The position numbers and the translations under genes were made by a program. DNA of 64,000 nucleotides from Candidatus Gastranaerophilales bacterium (GTDB lineage: Bacteria > Cyanobacteriota > Vampirovibrionia > Gastranaerophilales > Gastranaerophilaceae): contig UNSK01000002.1 in NCBI GenBank assembly GCA_900552525.1, positions 38,257 to 102,256 of the forward strand, read 5' to 3'. Of this stretch, positions 25,186 to 34,002 are shown one piece after another. Position 1 is the first letter of the stretch; every line of letters starts with the position of its first letter. The notes beneath the pieces were generated by a model. It did no database searches. It saw only the letters and a program-made list of their open reading frames with translations, and was not told where the DNA came from.

Positions 25186-27155
25186 AGCGAATAATATTTT
25201 TAATATTTTCAATAATTCTTTTCATTTTTGCTTTTGTTCAGGCAAAGCCTGTTGAAGTTGAGCTGATGAAAGCGTTTATAAGTCCGCATTCCGCAGCAGA
25301 AGGTTATCTGGTAAAGCTTGCAAATTTGTCTTCTAAAAAGGTTAATATTATTTTTGAAGCATCTTCTCTTGATGAACTTGAGGATATGAAGGCGGAATTT
25401 CCGGATATGAAAACGGATTATTCAGCAGTTACTGATGTTTATTCAAAATATCCCGGAAATTTTTTATCAAATAATATGCGTGAACTGTTGAAAAAGAAGA
25501 GTTATCAGAAAGTTCAGGAAGAAGCGGTAAAATCTTTATACAACCCTCTCGGTATCTATATCTCCCCGCCGGATAAAGACCCTTATCTTCTGGCTACGGA
25601 TTTTTTACTCTCAAATTCTAAGTTTCTTGAAAATGATACAAAAGAATTCGGGGGAAAATACTATTCGGTTTTACATGCACAGGTAAACAGCAATGATGAG
25701 CTGGAGCAAATTATTGAAGCTGCTAAAGGCAAAACGATTTATCTAACAGGAACGCCGGTACATTCGTATTATGCAAGCAAAAAATCAAATATTGAAATTA
25801 ATATTATCTGTATTATTTCAACGCTTGCATTAGCAGCTCTTTGCAGATTTTATTTCCGCTCCTTTAAAGTTGTTATACCTGTAGCATTCAGTATTTTGTT
25901 CGGCTTCCTTTTCGGGTATTCAGCTGCTGCTCTGATATTTAAAAAACTCCATGTTCTTACATTTGTTTTTTCAACTTCGCTTATCGGGATAAGCCTTGAT
26001 TATTCACTGCACTATTTTTTGACCGGAAATGATAAAGAGTTTAAAAAGAGTTTGACTGCATCAATGCTTACAACCGCGTGTGCATTCTGGGGATTGTTGT
26101 TTTCAAATATAGAAGTTTTAAGACAAATTGGAATTTTTACATCCTTTGGCTTAATCGGAGTTTGGCTTTTTGTTATCTTAGTTCTGTCAGACGGGGAATT
26201 TAAACATAATAGTTTCAAAAAAATCAAGCTGCCTCAAAAAGCTTTGCTGGTTGTTGTTTTTGTCGTTATTGCAGCAGGAATTTTCAGGGTAAAGTTTGAT
26301 GATAATATCAAAAATCTGTACGTTCCGCCTAAAAATCTTCTTGCAGCAGAAAATTTGTACCAGAAAGTTTTTAATCCTGTTACTCCGGAGTTTCTTATTG
26401 TACATGGAAATAACATAAATGAAATCTTACAAAAAACAGAAGGTATAAACGAAAGGGAAAATATCAATTCTTTAAGCCTTAGTAATTTTGTTTCTTCTGA
26501 AAAACGCCAGCAGGAGAATATTACACTTGTTCAGGATTTGTATAAAAATGATTTAAAAAAATATGAAAGCAGACTGGGGACGAAGTTTGAGCCTCAAAAG
26601 CCTGTTCTCTATAATCCGGAAAACTTTCCTCTGGTATCAGAATTTGAGCTGGATAAAAATAGTTCATTTATGATGGTAAATGAGCCGGTTAAAGGAAGTT
26701 TTAATATAGCAGATGAAATTTCTAAAATCCTTAAAAGACTAAGGCTGGAATGTTTCACTATTCTGCCGTGTGTTTTTGCCATGCTTTTTCTTCTTTTGAG
26801 CATAATGTACGGTATTAAAAATGCCTTTAAGATTACAATGCCGCCTTTGCTTGGTATAATTTTTACTGTCGCTCTGCTGAGCATTTGCGGAATAAATTTA
26901 AACTTATTTCATATACTCGGTTTGTTCTTGATACTCGGGTTTAGTCTTGATTATTCAATCTTCAGGCTTAACGGCGGAGAAAAATCTAAAGATGCAGTGC
27001 TTATGTCAGCAGCCTCTACTGCATTTTCATTCCTTCTTTTGTCGTTTACAAGCTTCAAGCTTATTAGTTCGCTGGGACTTACTCTTTTTATCGGTATTAC
27101 GGCTTCATATATCCTGAGCCTGTTTATGATAAAATCAAATCATGGAACGAGATGA
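25182..27155 (+). CDS. MMPL/RND-type lipid exporter
   Basis: The protein has 657 residues with two repeats. Each has one N-terminal helix, a periplasmic domain and a bundle of helices: residues 5-20, then about 205-330, then 350-370 and 525-650. GISLDYSLHYFLT and LGFSLDYSIFRLN are the paired MMPL signatures in the membrane bundles, with charged Asp residues for proton coupling. It is predicted to move a lipid product from the inner membrane to the LolA-like carrier. It overlaps its neighbours on both sides. The second periplasmic domain is shorter than the first. Confidence 0.88.
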   Translation: MKRIIFLIFSIILFIFAFVQAKPVEVELMKAFISPHSAAEGYLVKLANLSSKKVNIIFEASSLDELEDMKAEFPDMKTDYSAVTDVYSKYPGNFLSNNMRELLKKKSYQKVQEEAVKSLYNPLGIYISPPDKDPYLLATDFLLSNSKFLENDTKEFGGKYYSVLHAQVNSNDELEQIIEAAKGKTIYLTGTPVHSYYASKKSNIEINIICIISTLALAALCRFYFRSFKVVIPVAFSILFGFLFGYSAAALIFKKLHVLTFVFSTSLIGISLDYSLHYFLTGNDKEFKKSLTASMLTTACAFWGLLFSNIEVLRQIGIFTSFGLIGVWLFVILVLSDGEFKHNSFKKIKLPQKALLVVVFVVIAAGIFRVKFDDNIKNLYVPPKNLLAAENLYQKVFNPVTPEFLIVHGNNINEILQKTEGINERENINSLSLSNFVSSEKRQQENITLVQDLYKNDLKKYESRLGTKFEPQKPVLYNPENFPLVSEFELDKNSSFMMVNEPVKGSFNIADEISKILKRLRLECFTILPCVFAMLFLLLSIMYGIKNAFKITMPPLLGIIFTVALLSICGINLNLFHILGLFLILGFSLDYSIFRLNGGEKSKDAVLMSAASTAFSFLLLSFTSFKLISSLGLTLFIGITASYILSLFMIKSNHGTR

Positions 27156-28188
27156 ACATAAAAAATGTGTTATTTCTGCGCTTACGGATGCTCAAAAGAT
27201 AGCTTTTGCTCCGCTTACTTTTCAGGCTGTTGCTGCTATGCTGGAGCTTGGACTTTTAAAGCAGATTGATTCAAGGCCGGAATGTATTTATGTCTTGAAA
27301 GAAGAACTCAATCTCTCTGAATATACAGTTTCTACTCTTCTGGAGGTCGCAGAAGCTTCAGGAATTGTTAATTCTAATGACGGAATTTATTCAATAACTC
27401 CTCTCGGGCAAGCTTTTCTGTATGATGAAATGACAAGGGTGAATTTTAATTTCGTAAAGGATGTATGCTATAAAGGAGCTGAAAAGCTTACTGAATCTTT
27501 TATTACAGGTGAACCTAAGGGGCTTAAAGCAATGTTTGGAGATGCAGCGACAATTTATCCGTATCTCTCTAAATTGCCTCAAGATATGAAAAACAGCTGG
27601 TTCGAATTTGACCATTATTATTCGGATAATTGTTTTGATATTGTATATAAAATTATAACTCCTGTCAGCCAAATATTTGATATCGGTGCAAATACCGGCA
27701 AATTCGAAAAAGTATGCCGTAAGTACAATAAAGATATTAACCTCACATTGATTGATCTTCCGCAAAATATTGAGGTAATAAGAAACGACCCTGAGCTTGC
27801 CGGATGTAAATTCCATGCTGCAAATATTCTGGAAGAAGCTGATAATCTTCCGGAGATATCAGGAGCTGTTGTAATGAGCCAGTTTTTAGACTGTTTTTCT
27901 CCGCAGCAGATAAAGTTTATTTTAGAAAAAGTTGCAAAAACAGCTTTAGATGATACAAAGATTTATATCCTTGAACCTTTTATAGACCGCCAGAAGTTTG
28001 AAGGTGCTAAATTGTCGCTTGTGCACACTTCTTTGTACTTTACCTGTATGGCAAACGGCTGCAGCAAAATGTATTCATTCAGCGAGATGGAAACTATTAT
28101 AAAAGATGCTGGATTAAAAGTTAATGCGGTCTACGATGCACTTGGAGCACATGACTATACGCTTCTGGAGTGTGTAAAAAATGTCTAA
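27142..28188 (+). CDS. SAM-dependent O-methyltransferase with winged-helix domain
   Basis: The protein has 348 residues. The N-terminal 20-100 region is a helical/winged-helix dimerisation domain (LGLLKQID, YTVSTLLEVAEASGIV). The SAM loop IFDIGANTGKFEKVC lies at about residue 175, and VVMSQFLDCFSPQQI is the strand-4 region of aromatic O-methyltransferases. This type occurs in aryl-polyene clusters, where it methylates the aromatic head. Here no head-group enzyme (ammonia lyase) is encoded, so the substrate is open. It overlaps the MMPL gene by 14 bases. Confidence 0.75.
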   Translation: MERDEHKKCVISALTDAQKIAFAPLTFQAVAAMLELGLLKQIDSRPECIYVLKEELNLSEYTVSTLLEVAEASGIVNSNDGIYSITPLGQAFLYDEMTRVNFNFVKDVCYKGAEKLTESFITGEPKGLKAMFGDAATIYPYLSKLPQDMKNSWFEFDHYYSDNCFDIVYKIITPVSQIFDIGANTGKFEKVCRKYNKDINLTLIDLPQNIEVIRNDPELAGCKFHAANILEEADNLPEISGAVVMSQFLDCFSPQQIKFILEKVAKTALDDTKIYILEPFIDRQKFEGAKLSLVHTSLYFTCMANGCSKMYSFSEMETIIKDAGLKVNAVYDALGAHDYTLLECVKNV

Positions 28189-29059
28189 AAAATGGTTTCA
28201 GCTTTCAGAGCAGGGAGCAGGAGCAAAAAGACTTCTGCTTACAAAATATATCTATCAGTTTTTGGGAGAGTTTCCTGTAAGGATAATAGCTTTTTTTGTT
28301 ACACTTATTGTATTTATTAAGGCAAAAGAACAAAGAAGGGCTTCTGAAAAATTTTTGAAAATTGTAAACAATAAGTTTGTAATAATTTCCTCTTTTATAC
28401 AATTCTTAAACTATGCAAATTCTCTTGTGGATAAATTTATTTCGTGTCTTGGAAAGCTTAATCCAGAAAGGTTTGAGCTCTCTTCACCGGAAGTATATAA
28501 AGGAGCTTTTTTTATAACAACCCATGTCGGAAATGTAGAAATCCTGCGTTCGCTTTTTCAGTCTGATAAATATCCAAATCCACAAAGGGTTAATGTTTTT
28601 CTGCAATCAAATGCGTGTGAAATTTTTAATAATTTTCTTAAGACTCTTGAGATAAAACTAAATATTGATGTTTTTCCTGTAGAACAAATAAATCCGCAGG
28701 TTTCAATTCTTATATCAGAACGTCTGAAAAATGGCGAAATTGTTTTTATGGCAGGAGATAGGGTATCCGCGCAAAATGAAAACAGGACATACACTGCGGA
28801 TTTTCTCGGTAAAAAAGCCCAATTTCCTCTTGGAACTTTAAAATTTGCATTAATGATGGATGTACCGGTTTATTTTATTGTTTGTGTCAGTGAGGGTAAA
28901 AAATACAAAGTATATACCGAAAAATTCGTAACAGATAAATCAAGACGAAATGAAAAATTACAGGAGCTTCAGCTTCAATATGTTAAGTTTCTGGAAAAGC
29001 ATGCTTTGAAATACCCTTATCAATTTTATAATTTCTTTGATTTGTTTGAAGAGGAGTAA
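28181..29059 (+). CDS. LpxL/HtrB-like acyltransferase
   Basis: The protein has 292 residues. A membrane helix (about 27-46) is followed by ITTHVGNVEILRSLF with the H-x4-E catalytic motif. MAGDRVSAQNENRTYTADFLGK is the substrate-binding region, and FPLGTLKFALMMDVPVYFIV closes the fold. It transfers acyl chains to a saccharide-lipid acceptor, as LpxL does for lipid A or as proposed for lipid anchoring of aryl polyenes. It overlaps the methyltransferase gene by eight bases and is the last gene of the locus. No terminator is obvious; a new strong promoter starts 13 bases after it. Confidence 0.82.
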   Translation: MSKKWFQLSEQGAGAKRLLLTKYIYQFLGEFPVRIIAFFVTLIVFIKAKEQRRASEKFLKIVNNKFVIISSFIQFLNYANSLVDKFISCLGKLNPERFELSSPEVYKGAFFITTHVGNVEILRSLFQSDKYPNPQRVNVFLQSNACEIFNNFLKTLEIKLNIDVFPVEQINPQVSILISERLKNGEIVFMAGDRVSAQNENRTYTADFLGKKAQFPLGTLKFALMMDVPVYFIVCVSEGKKYKVYTEKFVTDKSRRNEKLQELQLQYVKFLEKHALKYPYQFYNFFDLFEEE

Positions 29060-29071
29060 ACATTTTTCTAC

Positions 29072-29132
29072 TTGACATGGTGTTAGGTTTGCCTTACAAT
29101 GAGTTTAATAAAATTGTTAGGAATACCATACA
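29072..29132 (+). promoter_or_regulatory. Strong promoter with two tandem operator-like palindromes
   Basis: TTGACA (29072-29077), 17 bases, TACAAT (29095-29100). TGTTAGG-TTTG-CCTTACA (29081-29098) covers the spacer and -10. TGTTAGG-AATA-CCATACA (29115-29132) ends at the ATG. Both are imperfect dyads 34 bases apart, within a larger direct repeat sharing TGTTAGG...CC.TACAATGA. The TTAGG half-site resembles DtxR/MntR-type metal-repressor sites, which is an inference. Confidence 0.7.
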
Positions 29133-30101
29133 ATGAACTCATTAAAAGTTTTTGGAAAATATTTAGATCAACCGAGGTTAGTCAGCAGATTTTCACGTGC
29201 TGTACCTCCTCTTTTATCTCTAGCAGCTTCCGGTATTGTGCTTGATAGTACATACAGAGCTCCTGAGGACAAGAGGCAAAAAGTTTTTATCCGCAATGGT
29301 CTGACAATGTTTGGGGCAGTCGCTTCTTCTCTTTACGCGCCGAAAATTATTTCCAAAATGTTCCGGACTGCGCCCAAACTAGTCAAATCAAAGGAGTTGA
29401 GGGAGTATAATACCGCACTGGTAGATGAATTTGTTTCTCAAAATCGAGTAAGCATAGAAACGAATAAAATTCTCCAGAAGATAAAGACGGATGTTTTGAA
29501 TATGAAAGAAATAAAAACTCTTTCAGAGGAGCTGGAGGATAAGGAGCTATTAAATAAGCTTATTCCTGAGCCTGAAAATATTTCTTCAAAGGATATTTTC
29601 TCGGAAATCGGTCGTTTGTCCGTATTTGGTTTAATTCCGGTGCTTGGCGGAATAGCAGGTGGGATTGCAGGTGACAGACTAACCTGTGATGATTACAGGG
29701 ATAAAATACCTAATAAAATTAAAGAGGGGGCATATCAATATCTGGCAAATATTTTTCTATGCAATATAGGTGCCGGAGCTGCTCTGGGAATTTTGGAAAA
29801 AATGAATATAAAATCAAAATCTGCGCGGGCGCTCGGTATGGTTACGGGTATCATATTAACTGGAGTTATCGGCGGCAGTGCGATTGCAAATCTAATTGGC
29901 AGAAAAGTTATAAACAGGTGTTTTAAACATCAAAACTGTAATGAAGCTGACAGGAAGCCGGAACCTCTTGATATTTGTCTTCATTCTGACGATATCGCAA
30001 CAGTGGCTGTTATGTCCGGTTTAAAATGGATAGAGCCGGCTCTTCCTGCTCTATATTCAATTTCCGGCTACAGGGCAGGCATAGGGTATCGCGGTAAATA
30101 A
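29133..30101 (+). CDS. Unknown membrane protein under double-operator control
   Basis: I do not recognise this 322-residue protein. It has three or four hydrophobic, Gly/Ala-rich stretches (about residues 25-38, 165-182, 210-225 and 238-258), suggesting small-residue-packed membrane helices. Cysteines are CDDY, CNIG, CFKHQNC and CLHSDD. The start is fixed by the operator-like repeat ending at the ATG; no Shine-Dalgarno sequence is visible. It stands alone and converges on the polymerase gene, whose stop is two bases away. If the operators are metal-dependent, a role in metal handling is possible but unproven. Confidence 0.65.
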   Translation: MNSLKVFGKYLDQPRLVSRFSRAVPPLLSLAASGIVLDSTYRAPEDKRQKVFIRNGLTMFGAVASSLYAPKIISKMFRTAPKLVKSKELREYNTALVDEFVSQNRVSIETNKILQKIKTDVLNMKEIKTLSEELEDKELLNKLIPEPENISSKDIFSEIGRLSVFGLIPVLGGIAGGIAGDRLTCDDYRDKIPNKIKEGAYQYLANIFLCNIGAGAALGILEKMNIKSKSARALGMVTGIILTGVIGGSAIANLIGRKVINRCFKHQNCNEADRKPEPLDICLHSDDIATVAVMSGLKWIEPALPALYSISGYRAGIGYRGK

Positions 30102-30102
30102 T

Positions 30103-31323
30103 TTAAACATCTTTCGGACTGGTTAGAAACCCTTGTTTGAACGGCACTTCTTTATTTGTAAACCCTGTTCTTACAATATTACGGCCGAATTTCTTTTCCA
30201 GCTTATCCAAACTCTGGCCGAGTTTTTCGTTTTGTTCTTTCTTTTCATTATTGCTGAACAGCGTAAGTTGTTCTTCTGCTTTTTCTCTAAAATCTTCAAG
30301 AACAATTCCTACACTGCGGTAAACCTCTCTGCTGTTAAACATTTCTGTAAGAAGCGGAAAAGCAGCTCTTGAAATTTCAAATTCAAAATCTGTCGGAATA
30401 TCAAGCTGAACTTTGGAGTACAATGTCCTAAAATCTTTAGTTTTTAGGAGCACTCCTATCGTTGCACATTTGCAGTCAATTTTTCTTAATCTGGCACACG
30501 ATTCGTGAATATGTATGGAAAGTTCGTTTTTCAAAAACTGCAAATCAGATGAAAATTCAAGGAATGATTTTGTATCGCTTATAGATTTAGGAAGCTCAAC
30601 TTCGTTGCTTATAGGAGAAACCATAATGCCAGACAGTTCAGCTTTTGAGGTAAGCCCGTTTTTGCCGAATTTTGACTTAACCCATTTATCATCTTTATTA
30701 ATAAAATCTAGTGCCGTTCGAACGCCCAGACCTCTGAGCCTTACTCCCAGCTTTCTGCCGATACCCCAGACTTCCTGTATTTCAGTGAATTCAAGAAGAT
30801 GGTGTATTCCGCATTTTCCAATCACAGCAATCCTTGCCGAGGTGTTTTTTGCCTTGTCAGAAGCAAGTTTGGCAAGAGTTTTACTCCGGCTTATACCTAT
30901 AGTAACCGGAATATCAACCTCATCTGCTATGCGTTTCTGTAATTCGCGCGCAAGCTTGAAATAGTTCTTTTTATATAATTTGGTCAGACCGGTAAAGTCA
31001 ACAAATGCTTCGTCAATTGAATAAACCTCAACATTAGGGCTGAAATCTTTTAATATGTTCATTACCTGTTTTGAAATTTTGGTATAAGCATAATGGTTTG
31101 CACTTATATAAATACATTCCGGAACCCTTTGTACAGCTTGAAAAAGCGGAAGCCCCATCGGGAGTCCGAGCATTTTTGCTTCTTTGGAACGAGAAATCAC
31201 ACATCCTCTTTCTCCTGATACGACAGCAACCGGAATCCCTTTGAGTTCGGGATTAAGCTTTCTTTCGCAGGATACGAAAAAGCTGTCGCAGTCTATTAAT
31301 GCTATGTATTTTTGATTAGTCAT
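30103..31323 (-). CDS. Y-family DNA polymerase, UmuC-like
   Basis: This is an error-prone translesion polymerase. The protein has 406 residues. IDCDSFFVSCERKLNPEL carries the first catalytic Asp, and VYSIDEAFVDF the catalytic Asp-Glu pair. ISRSKTLAKLASDKAK is the fingers/palm signature. The C-terminal little-finger domain is followed by EQLTLFSN, a likely beta-clamp-binding motif as in UmuC. No umuD is present; instead a 74-residue gene precedes it and overlaps it by eight bases. I see no LexA site that I can name. Confidence 0.92.
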   Translation of the reverse strand: MTNQKYIALIDCDSFFVSCERKLNPELKGIPVAVVSGERGCVISRSKEAKMLGLPMGLPLFQAVQRVPECIYISANHYAYTKISKQVMNILKDFSPNVEVYSIDEAFVDFTGLTKLYKKNYFKLARELQKRIADEVDIPVTIGISRSKTLAKLASDKAKNTSARIAVIGKCGIHHLLEFTEIQEVWGIGRKLGVRLRGLGVRTALDFINKDDKWVKSKFGKNGLTSKAELSGIMVSPISNEVELPKSISDTKSFLEFSSDLQFLKNELSIHIHESCARLRKIDCKCATIGVLLKTKDFRTLYSKVQLDIPTDFEFEISRAAFPLLTEMFNSREVYRSVGIVLEDFREKAEEQLTLFSNNEKKEQNEKLGQSLDKLEKKFGRNIVRTGFTNKEVPFKQGFLTSPKDV

Positions 31324-31540
31324 ATTTAAAGTTTACCTTTTTTTCTTTCCAGTCGTAAACTTTTTTTTCAGGGAGGATTTCTAGAAGAAGCCCTTCTTTG
31401 TATCTTGTAACATACCATTTGTGGAACTTAAGCGCGCGTTTTATATCAGGAGTCTTAAATTTTTCTGTACGCTTTCCGCCCCTGATTTCTACAAACCTGT
31501 ATAGAGTTTTTATATTTTCTCCTGTATCTAAATCAATCAT
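31316..31540 (-). CDS. Small basic protein co-transcribed with the Y-family polymerase
   Basis: I do not recognise this 74-residue protein. It is Lys/Arg/Glu-rich with a beta-strand pattern (TLYRFVEIRG, KWYVTRYKEG, LLLEIL) and no signal peptide. It lies where umuD-like partners often lie and overlaps the polymerase start, so the two are translationally coupled. It could be an accessory or regulatory subunit. It shows none of the UmuD/LexA serine-lysine motifs. Confidence 0.6.
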   Translation of the reverse strand: MIDLDTGENIKTLYRFVEIRGGKRTEKFKTPDIKRALKFHKWYVTRYKEGLLLEILPEKKVYDWKEKKVNFKYD

Positions 31541-31562
31541 AACTATAGTTTAGCATATTTTG

Positions 31563-31594
31563 TAAATAAAAACTCCTGAAAGTAACAGGAGTTT
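31563..31594 (-). terminator. Terminator of the 31616 gene
   Basis: On the minus strand AAACTCCTG and CAGGAGTTT form a 9-bp stem, followed by TTATTT. It lies between the secreted-protein gene and the polymerase operon. Confidence 0.75.
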
Positions 31595-31615
31595 AGTTTG
31601 GGAGAAAGAAATTAT

Positions 31616-31915
31616 TTAAAATCTTATGTAAATACTGCTGCCATATTGCGGTGTATAATAGTCGCACCATCCTAATCTATAATCGCAGTAAGCAGGGCCC
31701 CAATAGCTGCGCCTGGCTAATACTCCGCCGATTACGGCAGAGCCTCTGTAGTGCTTGTGCGGCGGTGGAGGCGGAGCATACCAGCCTCCGTGAGGACGCA
31801 TCTGTCTATGCATTCCGGGGCCGGCATGGATAACTTCACCGTGCCCGCGGGCATATACAGGTGATAACATTGATAAAATTGCTATAAACCCCAGAAGAGA
31901 TAATACTTTTTTCAT
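31616..31915 (-). CDS. Small secreted His/Pro/Tyr/Gly-rich protein
   Basis: The protein has 99 residues with a signal peptide (MKKVLSLLGFIAILSMLSPVYA). The mature part is basic and rich in His, Pro, Gly and Tyr (GHGEVIHAG, YAPPPPPHKHY), with a CDYRLGWCDYY pair of cysteines near the end. Such composition suggests a cell-envelope or metal-binding peptide. I do not recognise a family. It is monocistronic, between a terminator and the divergent adk gene, with AGGTTG before the start. Confidence 0.6.
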   Translation of the reverse strand: MKKVLSLLGFIAILSMLSPVYARGHGEVIHAGPGMHRQMRPHGGWYAPPPPPHKHYRGSAVIGGVLARRSYWGPAYCDYRLGWCDYYTPQYGSSIYIRF

Positions 31916-31997
31916 ACTTCAACCTCCGTTTCTTATTTGTATAACGATTTGAAAATCATTTTTGTTCTATAATATTTTAAGAAGGAGCAAAAATATT

Positions 31998-32657
31998 ATG
32001 AAAAAAGAACTAATTTTTTTAGGACCTCCGGCATGCGGTAAAGGCACTCAGACTAACAGACTTTCGGAATATTTGGGGTTTCCGCATGTTGATACAGGGT
32101 CGCTTTTGAGAGCAGAAATTGCAAAAGAATCTGAAGAAGGAAAGATTGCAAAATCTTTTATAGACAAAGGTCAGCTAGTTCCTGCTGAACTTGTAGGGAA
32201 AATTATTGCAAAAAAACTTGCAGGTGATGACTGCAAAAACGGATATGTTCTTGACGGCTATCCGAGAAGTCTTGAGCAGGCAAGAATGCTTGATGAAATC
32301 AATGCTGATGTTGATAAAGACGAACAAGTTTCTTTTAAAGCAATTTATTTTGATATTGATACTCAAATTTTGATAGAGAGAATTATCTATCGTCAATCCT
32401 GCCCTGTATGCGGTGAAATTTATAATAAAAAGTTTAGACCTTCCAAAGTTGAAAATAAATGTGATAAGTGCGGCGTGGATTTAAAAACACGTGCAGATGA
32501 TAACGAAGAAACTGCAAAAGCACGTTTCGAAACTTATTTTAGAGAAACAGCTCCACTTGTTAAATTCTATGAAGATAAAGGTGTTTTATACAAAATAGAT
32601 GCAAACGGATCTATTGATGAAGTCTGGGAAAGACTTTTGAATATCGTTAATCAATAA
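31998..32657 (+). CDS. adk: Adenylate kinase with zinc-type lid
   Basis: Adk interconverts ATP + AMP and 2 ADP. The protein has 219 residues from ATG 31998 (GAAGGAG at 31981-31987). The P-loop is GPPACGKGT, with Ala in the second glycine position. DTGSLLR and GYPRSLEQA are the AMP-binding and core motifs. The lid carries CPVC...CDKC, the four-cysteine zinc site of the long-lid form. A TATAAT box lies at 31968-31973. A terminator shared with the convergent rimO follows. Confidence 0.97.
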   Translation: MKKELIFLGPPACGKGTQTNRLSEYLGFPHVDTGSLLRAEIAKESEEGKIAKSFIDKGQLVPAELVGKIIAKKLAGDDCKNGYVLDGYPRSLEQARMLDEINADVDKDEQVSFKAIYFDIDTQILIERIIYRQSCPVCGEIYNKKFRPSKVENKCDKCGVDLKTRADDNEETAKARFETYFRETAPLVKFYEDKGVLYKIDANGSIDEVWERLLNIVNQ

Positions 32658-32658
32658 G

Positions 32659-32690
32659 TAAAAGAGGTGGATTTTCCACCTCTTACTTTT
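32659..32690 (+). terminator. Bidirectional terminator between adk and rimO
   Basis: AAGAGGTGGA and TCCACCTCTT form a 10-bp stem around TTT, with T-rich flanks. Confidence 0.85.
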
Positions 32691-33988
32691 TATATTTCTC
32701 CGATTAAATCGTATTCCGAAGCGTCTGTTATTTTAACCATTTCAATATCACCGGGAACAACCATTTTATCTGTTTGAATATTTACAATTCCGTCAATTTC
32801 TGGCGCGTCATATTGAGTTCTGGCGATAATTTCACCATCATCAGCAAAGCACTCAATTATACATGGAATTGTTTTTCCGATAAATTTTTTGTTTCTTTCT
32901 GCCGAAATTTCCTGCTGAATTTCCATAAGTTTTTTGTATCTTTGGTTTGCAATTTTAGCAGGTACACGGTTCGGAAGCTTGTACGAAGGAGTGCCTTTTT
33001 CTCTTGAGTATTTAAAAACTCCCATCCTGTCAAATTTCATATCACGGACAAAATTACAAAGATGTTCAAAATGTTCTTCTGTTTCACCCGGATACCCGAC
33101 AATAAAAGCTGTTCTGATTGAAACATCCGGAATTCGTTTTCTTATATTTTCTATCATCGGGCGGTAATCAAATGCCGGACGGTTCATAAGTTTTAAGACT
33201 TCCGGGTGTGAATGCTGGAGCGGGATATCAACATACTTCACTACTTTGTCAAGCTTTGAAACTGAATCCAGAAGCTCATCATCAAGATGTGTAGGATATG
33301 CGTACATAAATCTAATCCAGCCTAATCCTTCGATTTTATTCAATTCTTCTAAAAGTTTTGGAAGCGACGGCTTTTTATAGATATCAATACCGTAGCTTGT
33401 TGTGTCCTGAGCAATGAGTATAATTTCTGTTACACCTTTTTTTACAAGTTTTTTTGCTTCAGCAACGATATTTTCTATTGTTCTTGAGTGGTAATCTCCT
33501 CTTAAATACGGGATTATACAATAACCGCACCTGTAGCTGCATCCTTCTGCAATCTTAAGATAGGAGCTTGCCCCCATGGTAATCTGCTGGCGTTCAATAT
33601 TTTCGGGGTAAATGTAGTTAGGTTTTTCGCTGACTTCTGATACAAATTTTTTGTCAATATTTTTAATGACATCAACAATGCCCCCAAAATCGGCAGTACC
33701 GATAATACCAGCAAGCTCCGGAATTTCTTTTTTCAACTCTTCTGGATGCTTCTGAGCAAGGCATCCTGTTACAATAACTTTTTTACCTTTATCAACAAGT
33801 TCTAAAATTGAACGGATAGATTCTCTTTCGGCATCACAAATAAAAGAACAGGTATTAACAATTACAATGTCGCTTTCATCCTCGTTAAGAGTAATTCCGT
33901 AGCCGTTTTGGGCAAGTATTCCTAATATTAATTCCGAATCAACTAAGTTTTTCGGACATCCGTGACTTACAAGTGCAATCTTTTTCAT
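32690..33988 (-). CDS. rimO: Ribosomal protein S12 methylthiotransferase RimO
   Basis: RimO is a radical-SAM enzyme that methylthiolates an aspartate of ribosomal protein S12. The protein has 432 residues. The N-terminal UPF0004 domain has cysteines in SHGCPKNLVDSE, VNTCSF and TGCL. The radical-SAM motif CSYRCGYC follows at about 150, then a C-terminal TRAM domain. The GCPKNLVDSE signature and RTAFIVGYPGE separate it from MiaB. It lies 14 bases after the DUF486 gene. Confidence 0.95.
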   Translation of the reverse strand: MKKIALVSHGCPKNLVDSELILGILAQNGYGITLNEDESDIVIVNTCSFICDAERESIRSILELVDKGKKVIVTGCLAQKHPEELKKEIPELAGIIGTADFGGIVDVIKNIDKKFVSEVSEKPNYIYPENIERQQITMGASSYLKIAEGCSYRCGYCIIPYLRGDYHSRTIENIVAEAKKLVKKGVTEIILIAQDTTSYGIDIYKKPSLPKLLEELNKIEGLGWIRFMYAYPTHLDDELLDSVSKLDKVVKYVDIPLQHSHPEVLKLMNRPAFDYRPMIENIRKRIPDVSIRTAFIVGYPGETEEHFEHLCNFVRDMKFDRMGVFKYSREKGTPSYKLPNRVPAKIANQRYKKLMEIQQEISAERNKKFIGKTIPCIIECFADDGEIIARTQYDAPEIDGIVNIQTDKMVVPGDIEMVKITDASEYDLIGEI

Positions 33989-34002
33989 TAGTTTCTATGT
34001 CC

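Noticed and set aside
21346-29059. Complete aryl-polyene pigment cluster
   Set aside because: The ketosynthases, ketoreductase and ammonia lyase are missing, so only an aryl-polyene-like core can be claimed.
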